Below the pieces are notes generated by a model. It did not search any database and had not been told where the DNA came from. It was given only the letters and a program-made list of their open reading frames with translations. This document shows, piece by piece, positions 34,755 through 46,286 of a stretch of 64,000 bases of DNA. The stretch comes from Jaltomata sinuosa. Its lineage: Eukaryota; Streptophyta; Magnoliopsida; Solanales; Solanaceae. The stretch's first letter is position 1. Each line of letters begins with the position of its first letter. Made by a program: the position numbers and the translations under genes. The stretch lies in contig QJPP01000283.1 of NCBI GenBank assembly GCA_003996215.1, positions 526,501 through 590,500 of the forward strand, in the 5' to 3' direction.

Positions 34755-35696
34755 AAATGGCAGGTAATAAAGATTGCATGGTAAAGGTTACATTGGTCTT
34801 TTCACCAATATGGTCAAATTTTTTGTGGCAATTTAGCAGCTCTCACATTAATATAAGGTAAACAATATAAAACTTACTATTATAGGAGCTAATTATTTTC
34901 TCTCTCACTAGTTTTCATTATTACATAATATACCACTTAAAATTAAGGTGGATATATGGTGTTGTCACATTTTTCCATGTATCTCATATACATGCGCAAC
35001 TAATTTTGCTAACTGAAGATATTTTTGATAACAAAATCCCTTAATATAAGGCAAAAATTTAAAGGATTAACGGGAAAATGTATCTTGGTTATGTAATTTG
35101 ATTAATTTATTTTTATTACTCTTTAAAATAATAAATTCATTAATTTAAACATATATATGGTGTCAAAGATGCATGGATATATTTATCAAATTTTATCTAG
35201 TTATCTATTTATATGTATGTTGTATTACTTCATGTATTTATTTACATGTATATAGTATTAATTTTATGTATCTTTTTATATATATCTAGCATAAATTTCA
35301 TGTATATATTTATATGTATCGTCTTAATTTGATGTATCTAGTATCAACTTCATACATTATATCCAAAATACATATATCTAGTATCAAAGTTGTCATGCCG
35401 AAACTTTTGATACATGTATTTGTGTATAGATACGTACTTAGAAGAAGAAGAAGAAGAAGAAAAGAAACACAATATCCATGTATCAATTTTATCTAATATA
35501 TCTAATATTAATTTGATGTATCAAGTATTAATTTCATATATGTATCCAAAAATATTTGTATCTATTATCAAAGTTACCCCGTTGGAACTTTTGATACATG
35601 TATGTGCATAGATACATACTTAGAAGAAAAAAAATGAAATACAGATACATTTTGATCAAAGTAGAACAAAAGAAAAATAACAACCCCAAATTCCCT
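34755..35696. other. AT-rich filler with duplicated segment and GAA microsatellite
   Basis: No gene. Many TATC/ATGTAT words. A segment of about 70 bp (CTAGTATCAAAGTT... TTTTGATACATGTAT...GATACGTACTTAGAAGAA, 35375-35445) recurs at about 35548-35628. (GAA)n lies at about 35440-35462. Origin unknown; it is the least element-like stretch of the window. Confidence 0.5.
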
Positions 35697-36140
35697 ACAG
35701 TCACTCCCCAAATCCTGATAGGTGCGACTGGCACCCGATATCACACTTGATTGAGTGAACCAATAAAAACCGAACCAACCAACATTGGTGGGTCATTAAG
35801 GCTAATCCAAACAAAATAAAATGCAACGAAAATAAACTCGAATGTAACAAAGGTATAATACAAGGCCAAAAGAGCCGCAACTGATGACCAAACCCATAAC
35901 AAATATCTACAAACCTCTAAGATAAAAAACTGCTAACCACAAGTCAAGACAGGGCCCTGACATACTCGTTACCTATAAATAAACCAAAGAAGACTCTAGA
36001 CTCAGTAACTCCAAAAAGAATGGAGCTTACCAACCATCTTCAGAACTCAACCACATGTCAAAAAGACCACCATCAACTTGATAACCTATAAGCATGAATA
36101 CAGCACCTCCCAGACAATAGGGCCATTACTACAAAAGAAT
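35697..36140 (-). repeat. Probable LTR 3'-end fragment
   Basis: CCTGATAGGTGCGACTGGCACC followed by GTGAACCAAT is laid out like the terminal part of the E3/E4 LTRs (TTAGGTCATGATGGCACC...GTGAACCAAT), with similar downstream composition, but it is clearly a different subfamily. It is cut by the E5 LTR at 36141. Confidence 0.4.
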
Positions 36141-38850
36141 TATAATGACCCTCTAGGTCATTTGCTTAATTTTCATGCTTTTTCTGCATTTCAAGCTTTC
36201 TCACAGTGGCTATAGGTCATTTATGACTTATCGGGACTAATGGTTTAGTTCTCGAGTTGTTCATTTGTGTTTTAAGCTTATTTCCCTATTTTGTAACTCT
36301 TAAGGCTGGTAGAGTTGGCTTTGGTCAATATTTGGAGAAGACGACATCAGATGAAAACTCCATCAACACTGTTTTCTCTGGAACATCGACTTTGGGTTAG
36401 AGGGACCTTTGGTTTAGGTCCCAAGGCTTCCAAACTTGTTTTAGTCTATTGGGTTCCTTTTTGATTAAAGTTGGTTTTTGGGTGTGGGGCCCACTTTTCT
36501 CTAAAATGATCTTTGTTTGGTGTTTTGTTAATTCCATTAAGCTTGGAATGCCATTTTTTGAAGGTTAGCATGTCTAGTTTATGTTCACGGGATTAAAAAT
36601 GAATCCCGAGGGTGCGGTTGGAGAATTTTGATGTGTGTTGTTGCAACTGGTGCTGCTGGTATCTGGTGTGGCGTATCTGTGTGCCTGGGGGTCACCTGTG
36701 CTGCCGCTCCTATGGGCACTAGCCACACATGCGGCCCTGGGTGAAGTTGGCAGAGGGAGCCCCTGCGCTCTTTTTACGTGCCTACGATGTTGCCTCTGCG
36801 GCGTGTTCACCGCACCTATGGGGGTTGAGGGTTGGGGGTTTGGTTGACTACCTCCCCTAGAGTGATCTAGGCGCAATGGAGATACCACACCTGCATCATT
36901 TTGATCACAATTGCGTCGATCACTGGTATTTAAATGAGCTTTTCCTTCATTTCAAATTTCACTTCCAACAACTTTTCCCCATTGATAGAGCTCGGCTAAG
37001 GTGGAGAATCACAAATTCTCCTTGATTCTATGTCCTATTGAGGTAATTCTCTTTCTCTCTTCATTCTAGTTATCATCCTAGCATTATTTCTGCGTTTATT
37101 TCATAAATTTGATCCAATTACATGTAAATCCTTCATTTACAGTGGACTTCGTGGCTGTTTTGGGCCCCTAAACAAGTTTTGTTCACGCTCAAATTATGGG
37201 CATGGGCTTTATAAACCTGTTGCAAATGTAAATAGGAATTTTGTTTTCTATTTCATTGCATGGGCCCCGAGGGTCATTTTTCAACCTGATTTCTAGCCTG
37301 AATTTATGTATAGTAACATGGGTATCATTTTTCTCGTGTTGACGCATGTATGTTCTTGATAGCATGGAAGCATTCTGAGGCTGCTCGGAAGGGAAAGGCA
37401 TACGAGTAATGGTTTATGCTTGCAGTTCAGCCCCGAGGTAGCTTACGATTAACTTATTTTAAACTTGGCATAGTTAGATTTTATATGGTATAAGTTGCAT
37501 GAATGTTAGACTAGGTTTAGGTTATAATTAGCCTAAATATTGTTCCCACTTATCTTGGCCATTTTCGGGACCGTAGAATAGTATTACCATATTTATCCTT
37601 AGTATAGGAGCTTGTAGAATTGTCATGGCTAGTCTAGAAACTCTTAGAATTGTTCAGGGAGGTTTTAGAGGCAGAGTAGGTGTTTTTACTTGTATTTTTG
37701 CCTTATTTCCATTTTCGCCCATTTATTATCGTATTTCTGTATTTGTGGGCCTGAGGCTATAGCATGGATCAGATGGAGTTCCAGGTCAGTTATCTTGTTT
37801 GGAGCGTGGTTTTACCCTGGTTGCTTTGGTATTCTTTTAATATGGCATCATACCTCATACTACATTGCATGGCAAATGGTTTGGAAATGATGGAAATATG
37901 TGATTTTCAGTTAAAACATGACATTTTTACTTAACCACTGGTTTTTGAAAGAAAGGGAAGTACCACTGTTTATGCCGGTCCAAGGGACATTTTTAAACCT
38001 TTTCTCTATGTACTTTTCTATTGATGAGTTTGAGGCACGATTCCGAGAAGCCCAAGGAGCACACATTCGGATTTTACCTTTATGCATATGTTGATGAGCT
38101 CAAGGTTACATTCTGAGTGCCCGGGGTACCAGATACCGTGTCTTTACTTTTTGCATTGGCCATATACTAATTTATATCATCTCACAATGTATTGCATTGC
38201 ATTGCATTACTTATGTGTATTTGGAGTGACCTTGCCTTTATTATCATTATTATTTTCACCGTCAGTCAAGATAGTTTTGTTTTCTGTTGATAACTAGATT
38301 TAGGTGTATCCTTGTAGTTAGTTTGCTTTCTTGTGTCTTATAATATTTATTATCCTTCTGAGCTCGATCGACCTATGATGCATATTGAGTACCTATTGTT
38401 TTGGTACTCATACTACACTATGCATTTTTTTCTAATGCATCACCTAGTACGAGCCTTCTTCGTTGACCCTCCCTTTGTTTGTGGCCAGATGTTATTCAGA
38501 TCGCGATGAGCTCCTGTCATTTGAAGATCCTTTACTGAATTTCATCTACATATTTGTCTATATTTTTTCTATTTTGGATAGACAGCACTCGTTGTATAGC
38601 TATTCTATACTTTAGATTATCTTGTACCGGTGACAGCAGGTCTGGGGTAGTCTTGTAGATGTTCTATCTTCTCGGTCACTTTTGGGCCATTTTGTATATT
38701 TATTGTTGTTGGTATGTATATATAATGTTGGCTCCCTCCTTGTATGATCCTCTCCTATATTTCATTTTTTTACTATACTTCCGCATTCTTGGGTTGGCTT
38801 GCGTACTGGGGGTTTATGTAGGCGCTATCGCCACTCGATTTCAGGTCATA
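36141..38850 (+). repeat. E5 5' LTR (about 2.7 kb)
   Basis: It starts TATAATGACCCTCTAGGTCAT (the usual TG has mutated to TA) and ends ...TTTCAGGTCATA. It is collinear with the E3/E4 LTRs but about 1 kb shorter. The right boundary is placed by the primer site. Confidence 0.75.
36640..36935 (+). promoter_or_regulatory. U3 GC-rich word cluster and TATA-like box, E5 LTR
   Basis: A GC-rich stretch with repeated GGTG/CACC and GTGCC/GGCAC words (36640-36905) is followed by GTATTTAAATGAG (core 36927-36935). The position is equivalent to the GCGCGATCGCGC cluster of E3, but the words differ. Confidence 0.45.
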
Positions 38851-38854
38851 ATAG

Positions 38855-38873
38855 AGTGGTATTAGAGCTTTAG
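38855..38873 (+). promoter_or_regulatory. E5 primer-binding site
   Basis: TGGTATTAGAGC at 38857-38868 follows the LTR end; one C-to-T change from the Met-type site TGGTATCAGAGC. Confidence 0.75.
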
Positions 38874-39067
38874 GTTCACCGGTCTTACTAGTACAAGAGC
38901 AAAGTGTCTAGTGTAGTCTCATGGATTTATATGATCATGTCCATATCCTATTTGCGGGAGGCTATAGGACAGTCCTAGTAAAGATTCCATCTTGTTTGAT
39001 TCCCTATCGTGCATCCTTAACCCTAATCAGCTTCTAAATATCTTTTACTTCACTCCCTCTCAGATGG

Positions 39068-40390
39068 TTTAGATGAGGTCAGCAACAGGTAAGATGAGAC
39101 CCCTGCACCTATAGTTAGAGCCCCAGCTAAGGGATGGGGTAGAGGTCGACCCAGAGGTCGAGGTAGGGGATGGGTTGCAATGCCAACTCAGGCCCAAACT
39201 AGATTACCATCACTGAAGCCAGATGTTGTGGTTCAGGAGTTGCATTATGAGACGGAGGGTGTGGGGCTAGCCTAGCATCTGGAAGGTTTCGTGGCTATTC
39301 TGGTACTACAGGATACATTGGTTTGTTTTCTTGGGTTTCTTGAGGGTATGTCATAGCCAGAGATTTACCTCGTATTCTAATTGGTTCTCAGGTCAGAGAC
39401 AAGTCTCAGACTTCAGCCCAGGTAGCAACACAGGATTCAGGAGCGCAGCCTGCTATTGTGGCTCCTCGATTAGAGGTGTTGTCAGTCAGTAGAGTTGTTC
39501 CACCTATCGCCGCTTGGACGGTCATATCTTCTGAGGAGCAAAAGATGGTTGGTAGGTTTCTATGGTGGGCCCCCGAGGTTTTCTAGTGCTCCTTAGGAGA
39601 ATGCACACGAGTTTTGACTAGTTTCCAGGAGAGGATGCATAACCTTGGGTTAGTTGAGTCGCACAGAGCAGATTAATTTTGTTTCAGCTGGATAATATAG
39701 CGAAATCATGGTGGAGGTCCTATATAGCTTGCAGACCGACCGAGTCACCTCCGCTTAATTGGGCACATTTCTCTATACCTTTCTTGGAGAAATACGTATC
39801 GCACAGTTTGAGAGAGCAGTTGATGGATGAGTTCACCAGGTTGGAGCAGGGCTCTTTGTCTATATCAGAGTATGAGGTCTATTTCCATGAGTTGGCTAGG
39901 CATGCCACCATGATTCTACCCATCGAGCATGAGAGGGTGCGTCGCTTTGTCAGAGGGTTGACCTTACAACTTTTTTTGGCTACAGAGGGTATGGTAGAGT
40001 CAGGACAGTCCTTCTTGGAGGTTGTGGATCATGCCTGCACTATTGAGAGCATATTTTGTGAGGCCCAAGCAGGAAGCAATAAGAGGCACCACTATCAGGG
40101 CAGTTGCAGTGGTCCATCATCCTGATGTAGAGGCTACTTTGGTAGGGTTCAACACTAGTAGCACTTCCAGCCGAGCCGACCTGTTCAGGTGGTGTTACAG
40201 ATTACCAAAGGGCAGGGTAGCTAGATTATGGTTCAGACTTCATGAGGTGCTTTTTCTGGGTCCACAGACCGTGGTAGTCATTCTTATTTAGCCGAGTCAT
40301 CCTAGGAGGGTATAGTTGGTTGGGGGTTGTTATGAGTTTGTCGAGTTGGGGAACTATGCTAGGGAGTGTCCTTCACTGCAGCACCGTAGA
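39068..40390 (+). pseudogene. E5 gag, broken
   Basis: The N-terminal region is Arg/Gly-rich (RGRPRGRGRG type, about 39135-39175). The core runs from about 39520 to 40125: FQLDNIAKSWWRSYIACRP, MDEFTRLEQGSLSISEYEVY, ELARHATMILPIEHERVRRF, SFLEVVDHACTIESIF. Stops and a frame change follow. A knuckle remnant CYEFVELGNYARECP (about 40330-40378) has lost the second Cys (Phe) and the His (Asn) of C-x2-C-x4-H-x4-C. It is nearly identical in plan to E0 gag but longer on both sides. Confidence 0.75.
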
Positions 40391-40515
40391 CAACATGATC
40401 GGCTGGTTCAGGCCCCTAAGGATCCAGCACCACTTCCAAAGGCGATGCACAGGGTAGTAGGGGTGGTCCCCAGGGTACTCGAGGTGGTCTTTAGTCTAGT
40501 AGATCGGGTGGATGT

Positions 40516-40960
40516 GTGAGTCGGAGCCACATGTATACATTTCATGGTCATCCAGAGGTTGAGGCTTCAAATGTTGTCATCACAGGTACAATCTGCATTT
40601 GTCATCAGTCAGCTTCTTCTTTGTTTGATTCGGGGTCTATATTCTCCTATGTGTCTGCTTATTATGATACTTGTCGTGAGTCTATTTGTGAGTTATTGCT
40701 TGTGCCTTTATGAGTAGCTACCCTAGTAGGAGATTTTTTAGTAGTGGATCATGCATACTGAGCTTGTGTGGTGACTATTCTATGGTATGACACGTGGGTA
40801 GATCTGATTGTGCTAGATATGGTTGATTTTGTTGTGATTTTAGGCATGGATTAGTTGTCTCCTTACCATGCGGTCTTAAATTACTTCGCCAAGACCGTTA
40901 CTTTACAGATGCCTGGTATCCCTCCTATAGTATAGAAGGGTGCCAATAGCCACATACCAA
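40516..40960 (+). pseudogene. E5 aspartic protease
   Basis: In the frame that continues into RT: GTICICHQSASSLFDSGSIFSYVS, with the D-S-G active-site triplet intact, then a stop (TGA 40711-40713), VVDHAY, WVDLIVLDMVDFVVILGMD (the second conserved hydrophobic-Gly segment) and further stops. It would process the Gag-Pol polyprotein. The catalytic motif is kept, but the frame is closed by at least four stops. Confidence 0.7.
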
Positions 40961-40979
40961 AGGAAGTTATATCTTTCCT

Positions 40980-41925
40980 AAGCGCCCAGCGGTTGGTTGG
41001 GAAGGGGTTCTTAGCCTATCTTGCTTATCTTCATGATACTAGTGCCATCATATCTTCTCTTGAGTCAGTTCCCGTGGTTTGTGAGTATTTAAATATGCTT
41101 CCTTCTATTCTGTCAGGTCTTCCTCCTAATCATGATGACTTTGGCATTGATGTTGAGCCAGGCACTCAGCCCATTTCTATTCTGCCATATCGGATGGCAC
41201 CAGCCGAGTTGAGGGACCTTAAGGATCAGCTCCACGATTTATTAAGTAGAGGGTTCATCAGTCCTAGTGTATCCTCGTGAGGTGCTCCTGTTCTATTTGT
41301 GAAGAAGAAGGATAGGTTCATGCGTATGTGTATTGACAACAGACAGCTAAATAAGGTGACAATTAAGAACATGTATCCAGTATCGCATATTAATGATCTG
41401 TTTGACCAGCTACAGGGTGCAGCGGTGTTTTCTAAGATAGATTTGAGTTCCGGTTATCACCAGTTGAGGATTAGGGTTGCGTACAACCCAATGGCTGTAT
41501 TTAGGACTCGATATGGCCACTATGAGTTCCTAGTCATGTCTTTTAGGTTGACCAATGCCCCAGTAGCATTTATGGAGTTAATGAACCATGTGTTCAGAGC
41601 CTACCTGGATTCGTTCACTATTATGTTCATCGATGACATCTTGGTATATTTGAGGAGTAGAGAGAAGAATGAGCAGCATATGAGAGTTGTACTTCAGACC
41701 TTGTGAGACAATCAGTTGTATGCCAAATTCACTAAGTGTGAGTTTTGGCTTGAGTCTGTGGCATTCTTGGGGTACGTGATGTCCAAGGATGGGATTATGG
41801 ATGATCTGGCGAAGGTTACAGTAGTTTGTGGCTGGGCTAGGCCTACTTCTCCTATCAAAGTTCGCAGTTTTATTGGGTTGGCAGGTTCCTACAGACGGTT
41901 TTTGGAGGGGTTACTTTGATAGTAG
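40980..41925 (+). pseudogene. E5 reverse transcriptase
   Basis: One frame without frameshifts, broken by TGA at 41278-41280 and TGA at 41704-41706. Ordered Ty3/gypsy motifs are visible: the linker PSILSGLPPNHDDFGIDVEPG, then PYRMAPAELRDLK, FVKKKDRFMRMCIDNRQLNK, VFSKIDLSSGYHQLRI (motif A Asp present), SFRLTNAPVAFMELMN (Arg replaces the usual Gly), FIDDILVY (catalytic Asp pair present), and the thumb LYAKFTKCEFWL and FLGYVMSKDGI. It copies element RNA to DNA in an active copy. Both stops fit single-base transitions. Confidence 0.88.
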
Positions 41926-42186
41926 CTCTATTGACTAGATTGACTTAGAAAAATGTCCCTTTCCAGTAGTTCGATGAGTATGAAGCGAGCTTTCTAAAGC
42001 TTAAGGCCTTATTGACTTCAGCTCTGATCTTACTCTTTCAGTTGAGGGCTAGGGTTTTACAGTGTATTGTGATGCTTTAGGTTTTGGTTTGGCTTGTGTA
42101 TTGATCAGCAAGGCTGAGTTATTGCTTATGCTTCCAGACAGCTGAAGGTTCACGAGAGGAACTACCCCACCCATGACCTAGAGTAA
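41926..42186 (+). pseudogene. E5 RNase H, N-terminal fragment
   Basis: After stops at the end of RT the same frame shows a decayed TRLT-K--PF-W, then FLKLKALLTSA, FTVYCDAL-FGLACVL, AYASRQLKVHERNYPTHDLE. These are the start and first catalytic Asp region of the gypsy RNase H. The frame ends where the E6 LTR begins at 42187. Confidence 0.7.
42182..42186. repeat. Candidate E6 target duplication (AGTAA), left side
   Basis: These are the five bases before the E6 LTR end in E5 RNase H. The partner would be past position 64000 and cannot be checked here. Confidence 0.3.
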
Positions 42187-42834
42187 TGGGTAAAACAAAC
42201 CCTAAAGAAAGTATTTATAGACATAAAATTTGAATCCTAAATGAATTGGGAAAACTGACTGCAGCACTTCTCACGATTTGCCTCACAGCCCATCGGGTGC
42301 TCCACAGTTTGTCGAGGTGAACTGTGAACTTCTATTTAGTTCCTTCAATAGAGCTCTACCTCAATCCCACAGCTCAAGCCAATGGCCTGTGGTAAACCTT
42401 ATGGTCCATAAAAGGCTCCCGTTGGTCAAAGTCTAACTTGCAACATTCTCTGTCTCTATCTCACGATTTGGACTTGACAGCTCGTGGCATATCTCACGGT
42501 CCATCGGAGGCATTCATGGGTTGAAGCTTCATTTGTAATGCTTATTGGCATGATCTCACGATTGGACTTGATAGCTCATAGCAGGTCCCATGGTCTATCA
42601 AAGGCATCTGTCAGGTGCATTATACTTGCACTTTTCTCTGGATGGATCCCACAATCTTCCCTCACGGCTCGTGAGTCACTCCTTTTCACTAGAATTCACA
42701 ACTTTCTTGCCCAAAGTTAGTTTTTCCTAAACGTGTAGTAAACAAACATCATATCTAACAAAACCACACCTAAGAAATCCCAAAAGCCTCAGTTTTAAGC
42801 ATCGAATGTGTCGTGAAATCTTGGCATATAAACA
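42187..42834 (-). repeat. E6 3' LTR (648 bp)
   Basis: The minus-strand start TGTTTATATGCCAAG follows the polypurine tract TAAGTTGAGGG (42845-42835); the end ...GTTTTACCCA at 42187 gives TG...CA termini. U3 holds CTCACGG/CCGTGAG-type words (42255-42690), then the TATA box TATAAATA (42219-42212). Only this LTR is in the window, so its ends rest on motifs and on the abrupt end of E5. Confidence 0.65.
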
Positions 42835-43629
42835 CCCTCAACTTAGAATTTTTGCTTGTCCTCAAGAAACCAAACAAGACTCAATTATGACGCTTAGGCA
42901 TCAGTAGACTAGTAAACCTACGATTATTTTATGAGCACCTAGCAACACACTTTTCAATGTTCTTCCCTTCTCTTTTATTAAACAGATGTGCAAATTTTTA
43001 AAGCATCTCAAGCTAATACCGAAGGATCAAGGAATGACATTATGCTAACAACAGACAACTTTGCACACACCAACGACACACAACTTCATACGTAGAAAGT
43101 TAGACAATATGTTATCCTAGTTCCTTCACATGTCAAAGAATGTCCCTCACACATTATGCAAACAAGATCGGGATGGTACAATCAAAGTTTGCTAACACTC
43201 AAAAAAAAGTTCAAACAATGCATATGCACATACCATAGGCTTGCCCTTATTTCTACGCTTTCGTCATTGGTCAGTCGGATTAGGATCACTATAGGACTTT
43301 GTTCGGCTTATAATATAGGCTTAGGGATGGGCATAGTAGATTTGGATAAGTGACTCAAACCTCATTGGATGCTACAATTCTCTTTATTTTATCCCTTGTT
43401 TTTTTTCTTGCCTTCCCTTCTTTTTTTTCAATCAGTTCAGGTGTAGTTTTATTTTCAATTTTTAGCTCTTTTCTTTTTGTCCTAGAAATTTTCTACATTT
43501 TTTCTTTTCTTTTCTTTTTTTTCATGTTTATCACACCCTTTTTCTTTGATCACACCTTCCTTTCCCTACCCAACTTTATTTTTTCTTTTCCCAACATCGG
43601 TCACCCTCAACTTAGATTTTTTGCCTAAG
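42835..43629 (-). other. E6 3' untranslated region, part next to the LTR
   Basis: It holds the polypurine tract at 42835-42845, a second copy of the same tract (minus strand TAAGTTGAGGGTG, about 43604-43616), and a purine-rich stretch on the minus strand (43390-43600, long CT runs on plus). No gene; short plus ORFs here are composition noise. Confidence 0.55.
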
Positions 43630-43634
43630 TTGGC
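43630..43634. repeat. TTGGC target-site duplication, left of E7
   Basis: TTGGC precedes the E7 LTR end at 43635; an identical TTGGC lies at 56501-56505 after the other end of E7. Confidence 0.85.
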
Positions 43635-45118
43635 TGGTAACGCTAAAACGTACTCTCCTACTAGGAGGTATCGGTGATCGTCAGAGCAAAATACATTTAT
43701 AATTCCCAATGGATGTCGGGGTCGATCCCATAGAGAATTTAGAGCTTAGACTAAGTGATTATAAAATAGAGTTCTCAATGAGAGTGAGTAATATATAAAA
43801 AAGGGGGAAATTAGGAATCTCTCACAATTTCGCAATTCAACAAAATAAAACAATAAAGTAAACAGGGTGTAGTCAATAGAGAGGAAAACTAGGTATGTGT
43901 GTCAAATTGGAGTTGAACATGGGATAGGGTGAATGCTTGTTCATGCAAAATAACATGGGTAACCTTGGTCTTAAGTATGATTATTTATCTCTCGATCAAC
44001 AACCATATATTCAACAGTCTTAAGTCAAGCACTATTGATTAATCAATAAACAACCAAGCTATTATTTAGGGAGGTCATACTATTTCTAGCTTTAGACCCT
44101 TAAGTGGGTGATTCTGTCGATTTGAGCTATCTCTAGCCTTAATCTAAATGGAAGCCCAAGTTCTTACTAGAGATTTCACATCCGAAGCTATGATCTCCTC
44201 TTTCAAGCAAAATCATAACCAAGTAAGAAAAATCATTATTTGCAACCCCCAATTTTAGAGTTAAAATATGGTGAAATCATTAGACCCATATCAAATAAGC
44301 CTTTATAAGCAATAATTAACAACACCCATACCCATTTATCAAGTACCCATCATCAACACATCCCTAGATAAGAGGTTTAGCTACTCATGCTTAAGGAAAG
44401 AGATATACCAAATGGGTAATTCAATTTCCCTTTCATTCAAGCTAAATTTCTCAATATTCAAGCTCAATTTGTACATAAATGGTGGTTTTGAGAAGTTAGA
44501 AGAAGGAATCCTGAGAAACCCTTTTCTTATTCTTAGAAGGGAAAACTTGTTCATAAAAATCAGAATAATTCTAGAACTTAGTGCTAGCTGAACTATTTAC
44601 AATTGTGCCTAAATTGGGTATATAAACATTCCCAAGATGTCATAAAATATTGGATAAAAATGCCCTTCGTGGTGTGCAGCGCGAAGTGCGGTTCGCACAT
44701 TGTCATTTGCGCGTCGCACTCCAAGCTTCACTGATCCAGTGACTCAGCAAAAAATAGGCAGCTTTATGCGAAGGGGGTGCAGTTTGCACACAGCATTGTG
44801 CGTGTCGCACAATAACCACAACCCTTTACAGATTCTTCAGTTGATTTTTATCTCCATGCGGCAGGAGGTGCGGTCCGCACCAAGCAATGTGCATGTCACA
44901 CAAGGGCCGCATCTCTCAGCAGAATATTCATCTTGTTTGTTCACTTCACACTTCACTCCATTTTGGCTTTTCTTGGGTCCATTTCCTTGTTTTCCATCTT
45001 TGATCACAAGTACCTGCATAGACATTAATAAAGGCCATAAGAACCTCTAAATCTCATCAAAACATAGCAATAATTCATGAATAAAGGCTAAATAGGTTGG
45101 TAGATTACCAACTTATCA
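43635..45118 (-). repeat. E7 3' LTR (1484 bp)
   Basis: The minus strand starts TGATAAGTTGGTAATCTACC and ends ...TTTTAGCGTTACCA. Word cluster of GTGCG/CGCAC type at about 44678-44915, then the TATA-like TATATAAA (44619-44626 on plus, read in reverse). It matches E1 5318-6806 end to end. Confidence 0.88.
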
Positions 45119-46286
45119 AACCCCCAAACTTGAACTATTACTTGTCCTCAAGCAAGATACGACAAGGTAAGGAATGAATTATGTGATAAACTCAATCAAT
45201 GCACAAAAGACTACTTTATTCAAAAACTAAGAAAAATAACAAACAAATTGACTCAAACAAAAGACACGACTACAATGCTCATCTCAATTTGGACCACCAC
45301 AACATCTAGGCAATTAATCATTTCAAACCATTTCAAAAGACTTCATTTTTCATTCAAAATCAAGGGAATTTTGTCACTCAAAACAACATACAAAGCTTCT
45401 CAAGTCATTGACATAGACCATCAAGGTTTGCCTCAAGATTTGCCACACAACTTGTCTCATTCATTCCTCTCAATTGAAGTGGAGACTTCATGATTCATAT
45501 CGAGTGCATGATGCCACTCACCAAAAGAGGGAATCCCACTAACACTCATGCAATTCACAAAACAAAGAGATTGTAGGAGAACCAAGAAGACTCTCACTCT
45601 CTCAAGGAAGTTCAAGTGCACACGTGCCGAACCATAGGCTTTCCCTTTATGTTAATCGCCTCTAATGTAGGGTAGCCAAGCTTGGAATCACCAAGGACTT
45701 ACGGGTTACAATGTTGGATAGGGCTAAGGTGAGGATTTCATTTGGGTCAAGTGACTTCACCTCCTTAATGCTCTTTGTTATCAATTCAAACACCGCTCAC
45801 ATTTTTTATTTTTGACTTCACCTTATTTCTCCCTTACACAACCCAAGTTTCTCCTTTTTCAATCATAATCATTCAAAACTCCTTGTATCACCTTTTGTTT
45901 GGTAGCACCTATTCGTTCTTTTCATTTTCTTAGCTCATTTGATTGCATGTTTTTGAGCAATTTTCAATTTAGCTTACGGTGCCACCTTGCACTTGAAGTG
46001 CATTCTTTTTCTTCTCCTCATTGATCACATACACCCCCAAACTTACACATTTTTCTATGTTGTCTTTTCATTTCCCCCCCAAACTTACCTTTTATCCTAC
46101 TTTTCACTTTCAACCAATTAGGGAGTATGGGTGTCAAGATAGAGGTTCCAAAAAGGTCAAGATATTAAACAAGGTGCCAAAGAATGGTCACAAGATCAAA
46201 GGGGTTCACTAACATTGATATTGAGGGAATTCATTTGGGTGAAGTGACTATCAAAAAGGGCCTAAGGCCATTTTTCAAGCTCGGTT
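45119..46286 (-). other. E7 3' region, LTR-proximal part
   Basis: Polypurine tracts in reverse at 45119-45132 (next to the LTR) and about 46070-46086. The sequence aligns with E1 of about 5060-5317 and additional E1-like 3' sequence. No gene supported. It stops at the E8 insertion, in the CTAAGG-CATTTT...TTTGGTCACACC segment of E1. Confidence 0.65.

Larger units (their letters stand above)
36141..42186 (+). mobile_element. E5: pol-bearing Ty3/gypsy element, interrupted by E6
   Basis: 5' LTR, Met-type primer site, gag, protease, RT and the start of RNase H, all plus strand. At 42186 the RNase H frame stops at the end of the E6 LTR, so the rest of E5 probably lies beyond position 64000 on the far side of E6. 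Gag matches E0, and the LTR matches E0, E3 and E4. This is the only member in the window with recognisable pol in that family. Several in-frame stops make it inactive. Confidence 0.8.

Noticed and set aside
35314..35611. ORFs with Arg or Glu runs near 35440
   Set aside because: The runs are the translation of the GAA microsatellite.
43604..43629. A second E6 LTR starting after the inner polypurine copy
   Set aside because: No TG start or LTR-like sequence matching 42187-42834 follows it; E7 begins there instead.
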